Positions 1-7,317 are shown, numbered from the stretch's first letter. The stretch: 12,720 nt of DNA from Nitrospirae bacterium RIFCSPLOW2_12_42_9 (GCA_001805205.1 MHER01000041.1:1-12720), one strand, 5' to 3'. Numbers and translations: made by a program. Notes: generated by a model not told the origin, from the sequence alone.

Positions 1-1
1 A

Positions 2-226
2 TGCTCTTTTTTAAATGAGGATTTTGATATGGCAATGTTAGACTTTCATCTCCTAAACAAGGAACAGGAGTTAGAACCGAGAGACTTCTTAGAATGGAAG
101 AGTAAAACATTGCACAGAGTAACCACATCACAGGCAGGCAGGTATAAAAGGTGTTTAACGGATGATGAAATCAAAATAATTAATGGTGCGGCCGCTGAGA
201 TCTTCGAAATATACAACTATCAATAA
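2..226 (+). CDS. Sulfotransferase, C-terminal part (5' end outside window)
   Basis: The frame is open from the first bases, so the ATG at 29 is most likely internal and the gene enters from upstream. The visible 74 residues begin CSFLNEDFDMAMLDFH. This matches the conserved region after the PAPS-binding core, where the intact sulfotransferase at 3023 has CSYLGIPYSNQMLDYG. It is followed by a WKSK segment and a late helix (LTDDEIKIINGAAAEIFEIYNYQ), equivalent to the WKKG, late helix and GYNYS ending of that gene. The PAPS phosphate-binding motifs would lie upstream and cannot be seen. The role is inferred as transfer of sulfate from PAPS to a carbohydrate. It stops 11 bp before the aminotransferase gene, consistent with one operon. 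The family is likely but rests on a C-terminal resemblance only. Confidence 0.6.
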   Translation, partial: CSFLNEDFDMAMLDFHLLNKEQELEPRDFLEWKSKTLHRVTTSQAGRYKRCLTDDEIKIINGAAAEIFEIYNYQ

Positions 227-237
227 ATCTGGTTATC

Positions 238-1452
238 ATGGAAATTAAAAAGAACATAGATGAATTGGCAATTATGGGAGGTCCTTCATTATTCCCAAAC
301 AAACTGCATGTTGGCAGGCCCAATATCGGTGATATTAAGACATTTCATGGAAGAGTAGACAAAATATTTGAGAACGTCTGGTTAACTAACAACGGCCCTT
401 TTGTTAGAGAATTGGAAGATAAAATAGCAAAATTTCTTGGGGTAAAAAACTTTATATCCGTTTCTAACGGGACACTCGGATTGGAGATGGCAGCGAGGGG
501 GCTGAACCTGACAGGTGAGGTTATTGTCCCGTCATTTACTTTTGTTGCCACGCCACACTCATTGAAATGGATGGGTATTAAGCCGGTATTTTGTGATATT
601 GACCCAAATACACATAATATTGATCCACAAAAAGTTGAGTCCTTGATCACTCCGGATACTTCGGCAATTCTGGGTGTGCATGTCTGGGGTCGTCCATGCG
701 ATATTGAGATGCTGGAACGAATATCACTGGAGAATAATATTAAACTCTATTTTGATGCAGCACATGCATTTGGATGTAGTTATAAAGACAGAATGCTCGG
801 TAATTATGGCCTTGCAGAGGTCTTTAGTTTCCATGCCACGAAATTCTTTAATACATTCGAAGGGGGCGGTATTGCTACAAATGATGACAACCTTGCTGAA
901 AGGTTCAGACTGATGAGGAATTTTGGATTTGCCGGTTATGACAATGTTATTGGCATCGGAATAAACGCTAAAATGACTGAGGTATGTGCGGCGATGGGAC
1001 TGACAGGTTTAGAGGGTATTGATGGTTTTATTTCTGTTAATTATCAAAATTATAAATCGTACATGAATGAGCTTCAATCTATAGATGGAATTAAATTCGT
1101 AGAATACAATGAGGCTGAAAAAAATAATTATCAATATGTTGTTATAGAAGTAGATGCATCAAAAACGGGTATATCACGGGATGATCTGATTAAAATATTG
1201 CATGCAGAGAATGTGTTGGCACGCAGGTATTTTTATCCTGGATGCCATCAGATGAGTCCGTATGAAGACGTGTGCAAGTTTGATAATTCATTATTACAGA
1301 CGGAGATTATTGCCAACCGTGTAATTAGCCTGCCCACAGGGACCGGCATAACAAGGGATGAGATAAAAAAAGTATGTTCCTTAATAAAATTCTCAATTGA
1401 AAATGAAGTGGCTATAAGGACAAAATTGAGAACTTCCGGCAATCAGAATTAA
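238..1452 (+). CDS. DegT/DnrJ/EryC1/StrS family PLP-dependent sugar aminotransferase
   Basis: The 404 residues are a full-length fold-type I sugar aminotransferase of the kind that aminates nucleotide-linked keto-deoxysugars in the cytoplasm. Visible motifs are WLTNNGP (48-54), SNGTLGLE (76-83, PLP phosphate region), EVIVPSFTFVAT (94-105), the PLP-ring aspartate in FDAAHAFG (172-179) and FHATKFFNTFEGGG (198-211), where K202 should form the Schiff base. The WLTNNGPF start and the HATKFFNTFEGG active site recall VioA/DesI-type dTDP-4-amino-4,6-dideoxyglucose transaminases. Family membership is firm, but the substrate is an inference, and a GDP-linked 4-keto sugar is possible because gmd begins at the far end of the window. 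The ATG at 238 has no good Shine-Dalgarno sequence. The stop is immediately followed by the ATG of the next gene, so the two are probably cotranslated. The ORFs inside it in other frames are shadows. Confidence 0.93.
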   Translation: MEIKKNIDELAIMGGPSLFPNKLHVGRPNIGDIKTFHGRVDKIFENVWLTNNGPFVRELEDKIAKFLGVKNFISVSNGTLGLEMAARGLNLTGEVIVPSFTFVATPHSLKWMGIKPVFCDIDPNTHNIDPQKVESLITPDTSAILGVHVWGRPCDIEMLERISLENNIKLYFDAAHAFGCSYKDRMLGNYGLAEVFSFHATKFFNTFEGGGIATNDDNLAERFRLMRNFGFAGYDNVIGIGINAKMTEVCAAMGLTGLEGIDGFISVNYQNYKSYMNELQSIDGIKFVEYNEAEKNNYQYVVIEVDASKTGISRDDLIKILHAENVLARRYFYPGCHQMSPYEDVCKFDNSLLQTEIIANRVISLPTGTGITRDEIKKVCSLIKFSIENEVAIRTKLRTSGNQN

Positions 1453-2391
1453 ATGGATATAAAAATAAGCGTTGTTATTCCATGCTTTAATGCTGAAAAA
1501 TTTATTTCCCATTGCCTGGATAGTGTTGTTAACCAGACATATCCTCCTTATGAGGTTATTGTCTGTGACGATGCCTCAAAAGACAGAACGAGGGAGGTAA
1601 TAAAGGAATATCAAAACAAATATCCCCATTTGCTCAAGCCGATATTCCAGGAAAAGAATGCGGGTTCTGCAATAAATCTCAATACAGGATTAAAAGCAGC
1701 CACTGGTAATTGGATAGTAAGAATGGATGGGGATGATTTATGGACAGCAGATAAGTTATATCATGAGGTACAAAAGATTATAGAGAATCCTGATATAGAT
1801 GTTGTTTATTCGGATGTAATGCTAATATCAGAGGACGGTAAATATTTAAGACCTTTCAGAAGAAAATATGATGGAAGCGAAGGGCATATCCTTGCCGAGA
1901 TGCTGACTCATGAAATGAGCTTCAGGGATTATCTGTTCAGAAAGGAATTCGTCGATAGAGATGGTTTTTTTGATCCTAATATAAAGATGTTCCGGGACTG
2001 GGATCACAAAATACGTCTCTTATCAACCGCAAAAGTGGGATATGTTAATAAAACAACAGTCTGTTACCGAAACCGCACCGGCGGCATGTCAAAGGCCGGT
2101 CCAGGTGTCTATCTGGAATCATTGGAATACATATATAAGAAACATGAGAGATTGCTATCGTCTATAGACAGCCCGCTAAAGAAAGAGATATTAAATAGAA
2201 AATATTATGACTTCTGGACATTCAACACAAGAATTTTCAGAGATGCATTGCAGTCTAAAAAATGGAAGCTCCTTTTTATTACATTTTATAAAATGTTTAA
2301 AATAAAACCACATCAGTCTGTTTCTTTTATATTAAATGTGTTTCGCAAGAAGGCAGTTTCCGTCATGAAGATAAGATATTTCGAACGATGA
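1453..2391 (+). CDS. Family 2 glycosyltransferase (GT-A fold)
   Basis: The 312-residue protein opens with the GT2 nucleotide-binding signature [13 protein letters not shown] (6-18) and [10 protein letters not shown] (37-46). It has a DXD-type metal site in MDGDDLW (91-97) and a likely catalytic-base region at RDWDHKIRL (181-189). It should transfer a sugar from an NDP-sugar to a growing lipid-linked glycan at the inner face of the cytoplasmic membrane. There is no transmembrane helix, but the last 40 residues are basic and rich in aromatic residues ([17 protein letters not shown]), as in membrane-associated GT2 enzymes. Its ATG directly follows the TAA of the aminotransferase with no spacer and no separate ribosome site, so translation is probably coupled. 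Donor and acceptor cannot be told from the sequence. Confidence 0.92.
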   Translation: MDIKISVVIPCFNAEKFISHCLDSVVNQTYPPYEVIVCDDASKDRTREVIKEYQNKYPHLLKPIFQEKNAGSAINLNTGLKAATGNWIVRMDGDDLWTADKLYHEVQKIIENPDIDVVYSDVMLISEDGKYLRPFRRKYDGSEGHILAEMLTHEMSFRDYLFRKEFVDRDGFFDPNIKMFRDWDHKIRLLSTAKVGYVNKTTVCYRNRTGGMSKAGPGVYLESLEYIYKKHERLLSSIDSPLKKEILNRKYYDFWTFNTRIFRDALQSKKWKLLFITFYKMFKIKPHQSVSFILNVFRKKAVSVMKIRYFER

Positions 2392-2404
2392 AAGCCCCTG
2401 GATA

Positions 2405-2650
2405 TTGGAAATGACAAAGCCTGTTCCCAAAATCACTATAGTGACGCCCTCATACAATCAGGTGCAATTCCTCGAAAAGACCATTCTCTCTATTCTTGAG
2501 CAGAACTATCCTGTCCTTGAATACATTATCATAGATGGTGGTTCGACTGACGGGAGTGTGGATATTATCAGGAAATATGAGAAATATCTCCACTACTGGG
2601 TAAGTGAGAAAGATAATGGACAGGCACATGAGATCAATAAAGGGTACTGA
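2405..2650 (+). pseudogene. Truncated GT2 glycosyltransferase, N-terminal remnant
   Basis: Only about 80 residues remain. They carry the GT2 opening [18 protein letters not shown] and [19 protein letters not shown], then [16 protein letters not shown] and a TGA. The intact GT2 at 9319 has the same layout (VVTPSFNQ, MDGGSADNSVDII, LSERDEGQADAIEKGF) but goes on to GDIGVWLNSDD and 200 more residues. The remnant therefore lacks the DXD metal site and all of the acceptor domain, and cannot be a working transferase. It starts at TTG 2405 or, more naturally, ATG 2411. The reading stops just where sequence of a different family begins, which marks a deletion or recombination junction at about 2642-2650 rather than a point mutation. 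I am confident of the remnant and less so of the exact junction base. Confidence 0.85.
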
Positions 2651-3026
2651 AAGTTTGCGGGATGTTTCAGATGGTGATGGTATTGAGTTTCTCGGTCTTG
2701 TAGAAGATGAGAAACTTGATGAAAAATTAAGTGTTATTAAAGCATGTCTCTGTTATCAGGAGAAAGGGGCTGGTGCATTAACACGTATCCAGGAGATGTT
2801 AATTGCAGGAGTTCCGGTCCTCGCTAATCAGCATGCGGCACGTACTTATTATAATACAAATGGTATCATAGAATTTTCCTGTTTTGAAGAAATGGAACTG
2901 GCATTAAGGGATGTTGAAGCCATCGAGGGGGACATTCCAATTCCGGATCCACCTGCGACAGCGCGCCTGCTATCGGCAATTAGAAAGCTGATTGATGGTG
3001 AGAAAAGGAAATCAAAAGTATTATGA
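2649..3026 (+). pseudogene. GT4-type glycosyltransferase, C-terminal remnant
   Basis: From the junction onward the protein-like frame shifts and becomes the C-terminal Rossmann half of a GT4 (group 1) glycosyltransferase. It reads DGIEFLGLVEDEKLDEKLS, then KACLCYQEKGAGALTRIQEM, LIAGVPVLAN and a last helix ending GEKRKSKVL. The block G-x-G-A-x-T-R-I-x-E-M-L-x-A-G-V-P-V is the usual GT4 donor-binding end (E-x7-E-like region). The N-terminal acceptor domain is missing. ATGs further upstream in this frame (such as 2604) lie within the GT2 remnant read out of frame, so they are not credible starts. Its TGA overlaps the ATG of the next sulfotransferase by four bases (ATGA), which may preserve an older coupling. 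About 125 residues remain; a stand-alone function is unlikely. Confidence 0.8.
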
Positions 3027-4204
3027 AGTCATCTAATGGAGAAAACCTTATATTTATCATTTCCCAGCCGAGGGCTGGTTCGACCCTCCTTCAGCTCATG
3101 CTTTCGGGGCATCCCGATATAGCGACTACGTCTGAGCCCTGGATAGCCCTTCACCCTGTCTTTTCCCTCATGAAGGAAGGCATAGATACTGTATATAATT
3201 CTAAACTTGCAAGGTTGGCGCTTATAGATTTTCTTAAGCAAAGTGGCGTGGATGAGTCTTTTTACAAAAGACAGGTTACATCATTTCTGTTATCTTTGTA
3301 TAATCGGTCAATTGCTCATCAGAAGAAAAAGATATTTCTCGACAAGACACCTCGATATTACCATATTATCAATGAACTTATAGAGATATTTCCAAATGCA
3401 AAGTTTATTATTATTTTCAGAAACCCCCTTGCAGTTCTTAACTCTATTTTAACGTCATGGGTCAAAAATGATATATTACGGCTTTCTGGAAACAGAGATG
3501 ATTTGATGATTGCACCACAAAAGATGATTGATTTTATAAAGTGTTATCCAGATAAGTCTTATCATGTCAAATATGAAGACCTTGTCATGCAACCGGAGAG
3601 TGTTTTGAAAGAAATATGTTCTTATCTCGGCATTCCATATTCCAATCAAATGCTTGATTATGGCAAGAGACGAAATTCAGAATGGAAATTTGGAGATGCT
3701 TTTGGCGTTCATAATGCAAGCCGCCCGACATTGAATTCGCTGGACAAATGGAAAAAGGGTTTTACTACTCCTCAGGAACGACTTATTGCCATATCCTATC
3801 TAAGGGCGCTTGGCCCGGAATTAATCAAAAAGATGGGGTATAACTATTCAGAGATAGAGTCCTCAATCGATGTCCCCTCAGAAAAAGTAGAGGGTAATTT
3901 GATTTCATGGGCTACCATCATGAGTGATATTGGAGGATTCTCAAAGACAAAGGAGGTTCGTAATGTTGTCCATAGAATCCTGTCCGATGGAAGACCGTGG
4001 AATCAAAATCAAGGAACCTCTGACATCACGGGTGAGGACGATGAGTTGCGTGAAATGGTCAATCTAGTCGCAAAGAAGTTTATGGATTCCAGGACTGAAG
4101 AATTAAAGAAAGAACGCGATTGGATGCTTAATACCCTTAGCTGGAGGCTGACTATGCCGCTGAGGATGATTGGGAAATATTTAAAGTTTTATAAAAATAC
4201 GTGA
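3023..4204 (+). CDS. PAPS-dependent sulfotransferase with C-terminal coiled coil and SWRLT-type tail
   Basis: The protein has 393 residues. The 5'-phosphosulfate loop is ISQPRAGSTLLQLML (13-27). FLDKTPRYY (105-113) is the conserved motif of the sulfotransferase 3/1 type. The 3'-phosphate site is FIIIFRNPLAVLNSIL (128-143), with R133 and S141, and KYEDLVMQPESVLKEIC (183-199) follows. It should move sulfate from PAPS to a sugar hydroxyl. Soluble sulfotransferases usually end near residue 280. This one adds about 110 residues, including a charged helical stretch (DDELREMVNLVAKKFMDSRTE) and NTLSWRLTMPLRMIGKYLK at 369-387. Such S-W-R-L-T-x-P-L-R tails occur at the ends of many surface-glycan glycosyltransferases and methyltransferases, so they may anchor or dock the enzyme in a membrane assembly complex; this is an inference. 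The start overlaps the preceding remnant by four bases. Confidence 0.92.
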   Translation: MKSSNGENLIFIISQPRAGSTLLQLMLSGHPDIATTSEPWIALHPVFSLMKEGIDTVYNSKLARLALIDFLKQSGVDESFYKRQVTSFLLSLYNRSIAHQKKKIFLDKTPRYYHIINELIEIFPNAKFIIIFRNPLAVLNSILTSWVKNDILRLSGNRDDLMIAPQKMIDFIKCYPDKSYHVKYEDLVMQPESVLKEICSYLGIPYSNQMLDYGKRRNSEWKFGDAFGVHNASRPTLNSLDKWKKGFTTPQERLIAISYLRALGPELIKKMGYNYSEIESSIDVPSEKVEGNLISWATIMSDIGGFSKTKEVRNVVHRILSDGRPWNQNQGTSDITGEDDELREMVNLVAKKFMDSRTEELKKERDWMLNTLSWRLTMPLRMIGKYLKFYKNT

Positions 4205-4210
4205 GAAATT

Positions 4211-4900
4211 ATGAAGTACCTGTGCAATAAACCCCTGATTTCTATTCATATTCCCAAATGTGGCGGAACAAGTTTTAGCGAAGTGCTTAAAAAGTGGTTT
4301 GGGGAAAGACTTTACAAACATTATTTCGATGAGAAAAAAAATATTAGGCCCGGTAGACACGAGTTAAAAAAGGGGATGTTCAGGCGGGTATTTAAAGAAG
4401 GTATATGCATACATGGTCATTTTAACAAAGAAAGGCAAATTGGAGTAATGGATTATTATCCTGAGGTGGACCAATTCATTACAATATTGAGAGATCCCTT
4501 TGAAATAGCAATATCTAACTATTTTTATGTAAAAAAGATGGGGGAAAATAGTTTCAGGAATGGAAAGCCTTGTCGATTAGATGAACACTATAAGTCAATT
4601 AACGAATATATGAAAAACAGAAAGTCATATCTGTTAAATTTTATGCCTTATGAAATGACAATGGATAGTTATAAAGATGTTATAGAAAAATATTTTGTTT
4701 ACATCGGTATTGTCGAGGATTTGCAGACCTCCATTAATATACTGGCAGAAAGGCTTTCCTTTTCCCCCATTCAGGTAAACAGGCTGAATATATCCGGACG
4801 TAGCGAAGCAATATTGAATGATATCAAGGAAGAGTTTATGGAAAATAACAAGCTTGAATATGCTATCTATAATTACGCTTTGAGAACTTATAAAGATTAG
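4211..4900 (+). CDS. Sulfotransferase of the HS2ST/sulfotransferase family 2 type
   Basis: This 229-residue protein opens with ISIHIPKCGGTSF (10-22), the I-P-K-x-G-G-T form of the PAPS 5'-phosphosulfate loop seen in heparan 2-O-sulfotransferase-like enzymes. ICIHGHF (65-71) puts two histidines (H68, H70) where HS2ST-type enzymes have catalytic histidines. FITILRDPFEIAISNYFY (89-106) is the 3'-phosphate site, with R94 and S102. The expected activity is O-sulfation of a uronic or other sugar residue; the acceptor is unknown. It is a different subfamily from both neighbouring sulfotransferases, so this is not a simple tandem duplication. The ATG lies 6 bp after the previous stop, with GAGAAA just upstream as a weak ribosome site. 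There is no signal peptide, so it should act in the cytoplasm before export. Confidence 0.9.
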   Translation: MKYLCNKPLISIHIPKCGGTSFSEVLKKWFGERLYKHYFDEKKNIRPGRHELKKGMFRRVFKEGICIHGHFNKERQIGVMDYYPEVDQFITILRDPFEIAISNYFYVKKMGENSFRNGKPCRLDEHYKSINEYMKNRKSYLLNFMPYEMTMDSYKDVIEKYFVYIGIVEDLQTSINILAERLSFSPIQVNRLNISGRSEAILNDIKEEFMENNKLEYAIYNYALRTYKD

Positions 4901-4928
4901 AGGGGGATGTGTTTGCTAAAAAGAAAAA

Positions 4929-5843
4929 ATGAAAAAACCAATACTTGTTACAGGCTCCCATCGTTCAGGGACGACATGGGTGGGAAAGATGATTGCTGTT
5001 TCCACGGATGTAATCTATATTCATGAACCATTTAATTTGACCCACGATCCAGGCATATGTGGAGCTAAATTTGACTACTGGTTCACATATATTACAGAAG
5101 AAAATCAGCCTCAATATTACAGGCATCTTAAGAACACCTTTACATTCCGTTACAATTTGATTGGTAAACTCAGGAAAATAAGGTCTGGCAAGGAACTGAA
5201 AAGGGTAGTAAATGAATACAAAAGATTTTATAAGTATCGTTTACATAGAATACGGCCTCTCATTAAAGACCCTATTGCCTTATTTTCCGCTGAATGGCTT
5301 GCAAAGACTTTCGATATGGATGTAATAGTCTTAATAAGGCACCCGGCTGCCTTTGCAGGGAGTTTAAAGAGGATAAACTGGACGCATGACTTTTCACACT
5401 TTCTGAAACAGCCGCTTCTTATGAGGGATCATTTGTATCCTTTTGAAAAAGAGATTCAAGATTATACTGATAATCAGCATGACATAATCGATCAGGGCAT
5501 TTTGTTATGGAAACTTATTCATGCAATGATAATCAAATATCAAAACAAGCACAAGGATTGGATTTTTATCCGCCATGAAGACATATCGCGGGATCCCCTT
5601 CATCATTTTAAAAATATATTTGACAGAACAGGTCTGGAATTCTCTAAGGATATTCAGAAGGAAGTCCGAACCTATACGGATTCTTCAAATCCAGGTGAAG
5701 CACACAGACATGATCATATAAGGCTTGATAGTAAAAGTAATATATACAATTGGAAGAACAGACTCACAGATACAGAGATCAAACGGACCAGAGAGCAGGT
5801 TGAATATATATCTAAGGAATTTTATTCGGATAGTGATTGGTAA
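4929..5843 (+). CDS. Sulfotransferase (GSHRSGTTW type)
   Basis: The 304 residues begin PILVTGSHRSGTTWVGKMI (4-22), a clear PAPS 5'-phosphosulfate loop, and IHEPFNL (31-37) follows. The conserved IKDP is at 112-115. The 3'-phosphate site is VIVLIRHPAAFAGSLKR (132-148), with R137 and S145, and IRHEDISRDPLHHFKNIF (214-231) is the usual late motif. It is full length for a bacterial sulfotransferase and has no membrane segment. The frame has a TAA at 4917, so ATG 4929 is the only sensible start. A purine-rich AGAGGGGG lies some 20 bp upstream, which is far for a ribosome site. This is the last gene of the left arm: after its stop comes non-coding repeat DNA and the accessory island. The acceptor sugar is unknown. 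Confidence 0.9.
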   Translation: MKKPILVTGSHRSGTTWVGKMIAVSTDVIYIHEPFNLTHDPGICGAKFDYWFTYITEENQPQYYRHLKNTFTFRYNLIGKLRKIRSGKELKRVVNEYKRFYKYRLHRIRPLIKDPIALFSAEWLAKTFDMDVIVLIRHPAAFAGSLKRINWTHDFSHFLKQPLLMRDHLYPFEKEIQDYTDNQHDIIDQGILLWKLIHAMIIKYQNKHKDWIFIRHEDISRDPLHHFKNIFDRTGLEFSKDIQKEVRTYTDSSNPGEAHRHDHIRLDSKSNIYNWKNRLTDTEIKRTREQVEYISKEFYSDSDW

Positions 5844-5866
5844 GGATTTATGCGGTGCAGAACAAT

Positions 5867-5886
5867 CTTTGCCTATAAAGGCAAAG
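5867..5886. repeat. 7-bp hairpin after the sulfotransferase operon
   Basis: CTTTGCC (5867-5873) and GGCAAAG (5880-5886) are perfect inverted repeats around a six-base TATAAA loop, 23 bp after the sulfotransferase stop. A T-run is missing on either strand, so an intrinsic terminator is doubtful. It may instead slow RNA decay or be part of the repeat region that follows. Confidence 0.45.
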
Positions 5887-5897
5887 CTATGGTTGGA

Positions 5898-5981
5898 GAA
5901 TTCCGGGGAGAATTCCGAATTCCGGGGACATTATACGGAATTATTTTGCGAATTCCGGGGACATTATACGGAATTATTTTG
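5898..5981. repeat. Tandem pair of identical 33-bp palindromic (REP-like) units plus partial copies
   Basis: Bases 5916-5948 and 5949-5981 are identical 33-bp units joined head to tail. Each holds a 7-bp inverted repeat, AATTCCG and CGGAATT, around an 11-base loop GGGACATTATA (arms 5918-5924/5936-5942 and 5951-5957/5969-5975), followed by ATTTTG. Just upstream, GAATTCCGGGGA (5898-5909) and GAATTCCG (5910-5917) are partial copies. From memory, AATTCCGGGGACA...ATAC...AATT sequences are dispersed in several environmental bacterial phyla near REP-associated tyrosine transposases; no such transposase is present here. The unit length is a multiple of three, so an ORF reads through it with an 11-residue repeat, but this looks accidental. 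The intergenic stretch of 227 bp (5844-6070) holds this repeat, the hairpin before it and the ATPase promoter after it. Confidence 0.85.
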
Positions 5982-6008
5982 TTGGGTAGAGATAGGATTA
6001 CTTGGGCG

Positions 6009-6037
6009 TTGACTTAACTGACAAAATATCATAAAAT
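6009..6037 (+). promoter_or_regulatory. Sigma70-like promoter of the first DUF4143 ATPase
   Basis: TTGACT (6009-6014) and TAAAAT (6032-6037) are separated by 17 bp, close to the sigma70 consensus. Transcription would start near 6044, giving a leader of about 27 bases before the ATG at 6071. This separates the ATPase from the upstream sulfotransferase operon. Confidence 0.6.
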
Positions 6038-6045
6038 ATTGTCAG
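6018..6045. promoter_or_regulatory. Inverted repeat over the ATPase promoter, candidate operator
   Basis: CTGACAA (6018-6024) and TTGTCAG (6039-6045) are perfect inverted arms with 14 bases between them, and ATAT steps continue the symmetry inward with a two-base slip. They bracket the -10 element and the likely start point, so a bound repressor would block this promoter. No regulator is identified. Confidence 0.45.
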
Positions 6046-6070
6046 TATAGTGACCGTAAATCAATAAATT

Positions 6071-7204
6071 ATGTATATACCTCAAAGGCAATTAGAAAAT
6101 CTAAAGAAGCTGGTTTCCCCTAACAAGGTAGTGGTTGTCTATGGACCAAGAAGATGTGGAAAGACTACCTTGATAAACCACTATTTGGAAAAGGTTGATG
6201 AAGAGAGATATCTTCTTGTAAGCGGCGAAGATATAACGGTCAGAGAATATCTGGGCAGTCAATCGATTATAAAATTAAAAGACTTTGTTGGCAAAAAGAG
6301 TTTATTGGTCATAGACGAAGCACAGAAGGTCAAAGAGATAGGATTAAATCTGAAGCTTATCATCGACCATATAAAGAACATAAAGATTATTGCAACTGGC
6401 TCATCTTCTTTCGACCTTGCCAGAGATATAGGCGAGCCTCTGACCGGCAGGAAATATACAATAAAACTGTTTCCCCTGGCTCAGTTGGAACTTATGCAGA
6501 TAGAGCAACGAGTTGAAACAGAGGCAAATCTCGAAACAAGGCTCATATTTGGCTCATATCCAGAAGTAGTTCTCTCCAGTGATAACAGCTTGCGGGAGAG
6601 ATACCTTAAAGAGATTGTAAGCGCATATCTTTTTAAAGACATTCTGGAGATGGAGGGGGTGAGGCATCCGGATAAGATCGTCCGTCTTCTGCAGCTCCTT
6701 GCCTTTCAGATAGGAGGGGAGGTCTCTTTTAATGAACTTGGCGGGCAACTCGGCATCAGCAAAAATACTGTTGAGCGCTATCTGGAGCTTTTGGAAAAGG
6801 TTTTTGTCATCTTTAGGCTTTCGGGTTTCAGTAGGAACCTGCGAAAGGAGATTACCAAAAATGCCCGATATTATTTCTACGACACAGGTATCCGGAACGC
6901 GCTGATAAACAATTTTAACCCTTTGAATATGCGTGATGACATCGGGATGCTGTGGGAAAACTATATTATTTGTGAAAGGTTGAAGAAGCAGGAATATCTC
7001 GGCATATCGGCAAACAACTATTTTTGGAGGACCTACGACCAGAAGGAGATAGACCTTGTTGAAGAGCGGGAAGGCAGACTTTACGGGTGTGAGATTAAGT
7101 GGAAGACAGGGAAATTAAGACCGCCAAAGACATGGCTCGAAGGCTATAAAAATGCTAAATACGACGTTATAAACAAGGGAAATTACCTGGGGTTTATAAC
7201 GTAG
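6071..7204 (+). CDS. AAA ATPase with C-terminal DUF4143 domain
   Basis: The 377 residues have the layout of AAA_14/DUF4143 proteins. Walker A is VVYGPRRCGKTTL (22-34), Walker B is SLLVIDEAQKV (77-87), and a sensor-like IIATGSSSFDLAR follows (106-118). A winged-helix segment covers about 203-240 (SFNELGGQLGISKNTVERYL). Then comes RYYFYDTGIRNALI (266-279), typical of DUF4143. The end has a PD-(D/E)XK nuclease-like set: WENYIICERL (295-304), KEIDL (325-329) and CEIKWK (340-345), giving D328, E341 and K343. The biochemical role of this family is not established. Members are scattered, often mobile, and sit near toxin-antitoxin genes. It has its own promoter and no link to sugar synthesis. The ATG at 6071 has no clear ribosome site. 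It is intact and about the usual family length. Confidence 0.9.
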   Translation: MYIPQRQLENLKKLVSPNKVVVVYGPRRCGKTTLINHYLEKVDEERYLLVSGEDITVREYLGSQSIIKLKDFVGKKSLLVIDEAQKVKEIGLNLKLIIDHIKNIKIIATGSSSFDLARDIGEPLTGRKYTIKLFPLAQLELMQIEQRVETEANLETRLIFGSYPEVVLSSDNSLRERYLKEIVSAYLFKDILEMEGVRHPDKIVRLLQLLAFQIGGEVSFNELGGQLGISKNTVERYLELLEKVFVIFRLSGFSRNLRKEITKNARYYFYDTGIRNALINNFNPLNMRDDIGMLWENYIICERLKKQEYLGISANNYFWRTYDQKEIDLVEEREGRLYGCEIKWKTGKLRPPKTWLEGYKNAKYDVINKGNYLGFIT

Positions 7205-7317
7205 AGGATGATGCCTATGATGCCTATTACAGTCACCAGGTTGCCAACAACAGCAACACCTATAACAAGTTTGCTTGTATCATAGCAATATTTAGAGAGG
7301 TTGTATATCAAAGGCAA
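7183..7317 (-). other. Possible 44-codon membrane peptide or membrane-protein remnant after vapC
   Basis: On the - strand, directly after the vapC stop, an open frame from a TTG at 7317 gives PLIYNLSKYCYDTSK, then an unbroken hydrophobic run (LVIGVAVVGNLVTVIGIIG and IILYV), and ends INPR. It looks like one transmembrane helix with a soluble N-terminus. The 3' end overlaps the last codons of the convergent ATPase. The frame also stays open further upstream inside vapC. There is no ribosome site, and TTG is a weak start. It may be a small third gene of the vapBC transcript, the C-terminus of a decayed membrane protein, or chance. The gap between the ATPase and vapC (7205-7319) otherwise shows nothing. 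Confidence 0.25.

Noticed and set aside
345..650. A 101-codon - strand ORF inside the aminotransferase gene
   Set aside because: It lies opposite conserved aminotransferase motifs and has no recognisable features; a shadow frame.
2405..3026. Programmed frameshift producing one GT2-GT4 fusion protein
   Set aside because: Both halves lack essential domains and belong to different folds, so a frameshift would not restore a complete enzyme; deletion explains it better.
5916..5981. Start of a CRISPR array
   Set aside because: The two 33-bp copies are directly joined with no spacer, and no cas genes are near.
5918..5981. Paired intrinsic terminators after the sulfotransferase operon
   Set aside because: The stems are 7 bp, half AT, with 11-base loops and only a short ATTTTG tail. 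Duplication of the whole unit points to a repeat element, though weak termination cannot be excluded.
5725..6012. A 95-codon ORF reading out of the last sulfotransferase through the tandem repeats, with an 11-residue peptide repeat
   Set aside because: Its first part is the sulfotransferase in another frame, and the peptide repeat only reflects that the DNA unit is 33 bp long.
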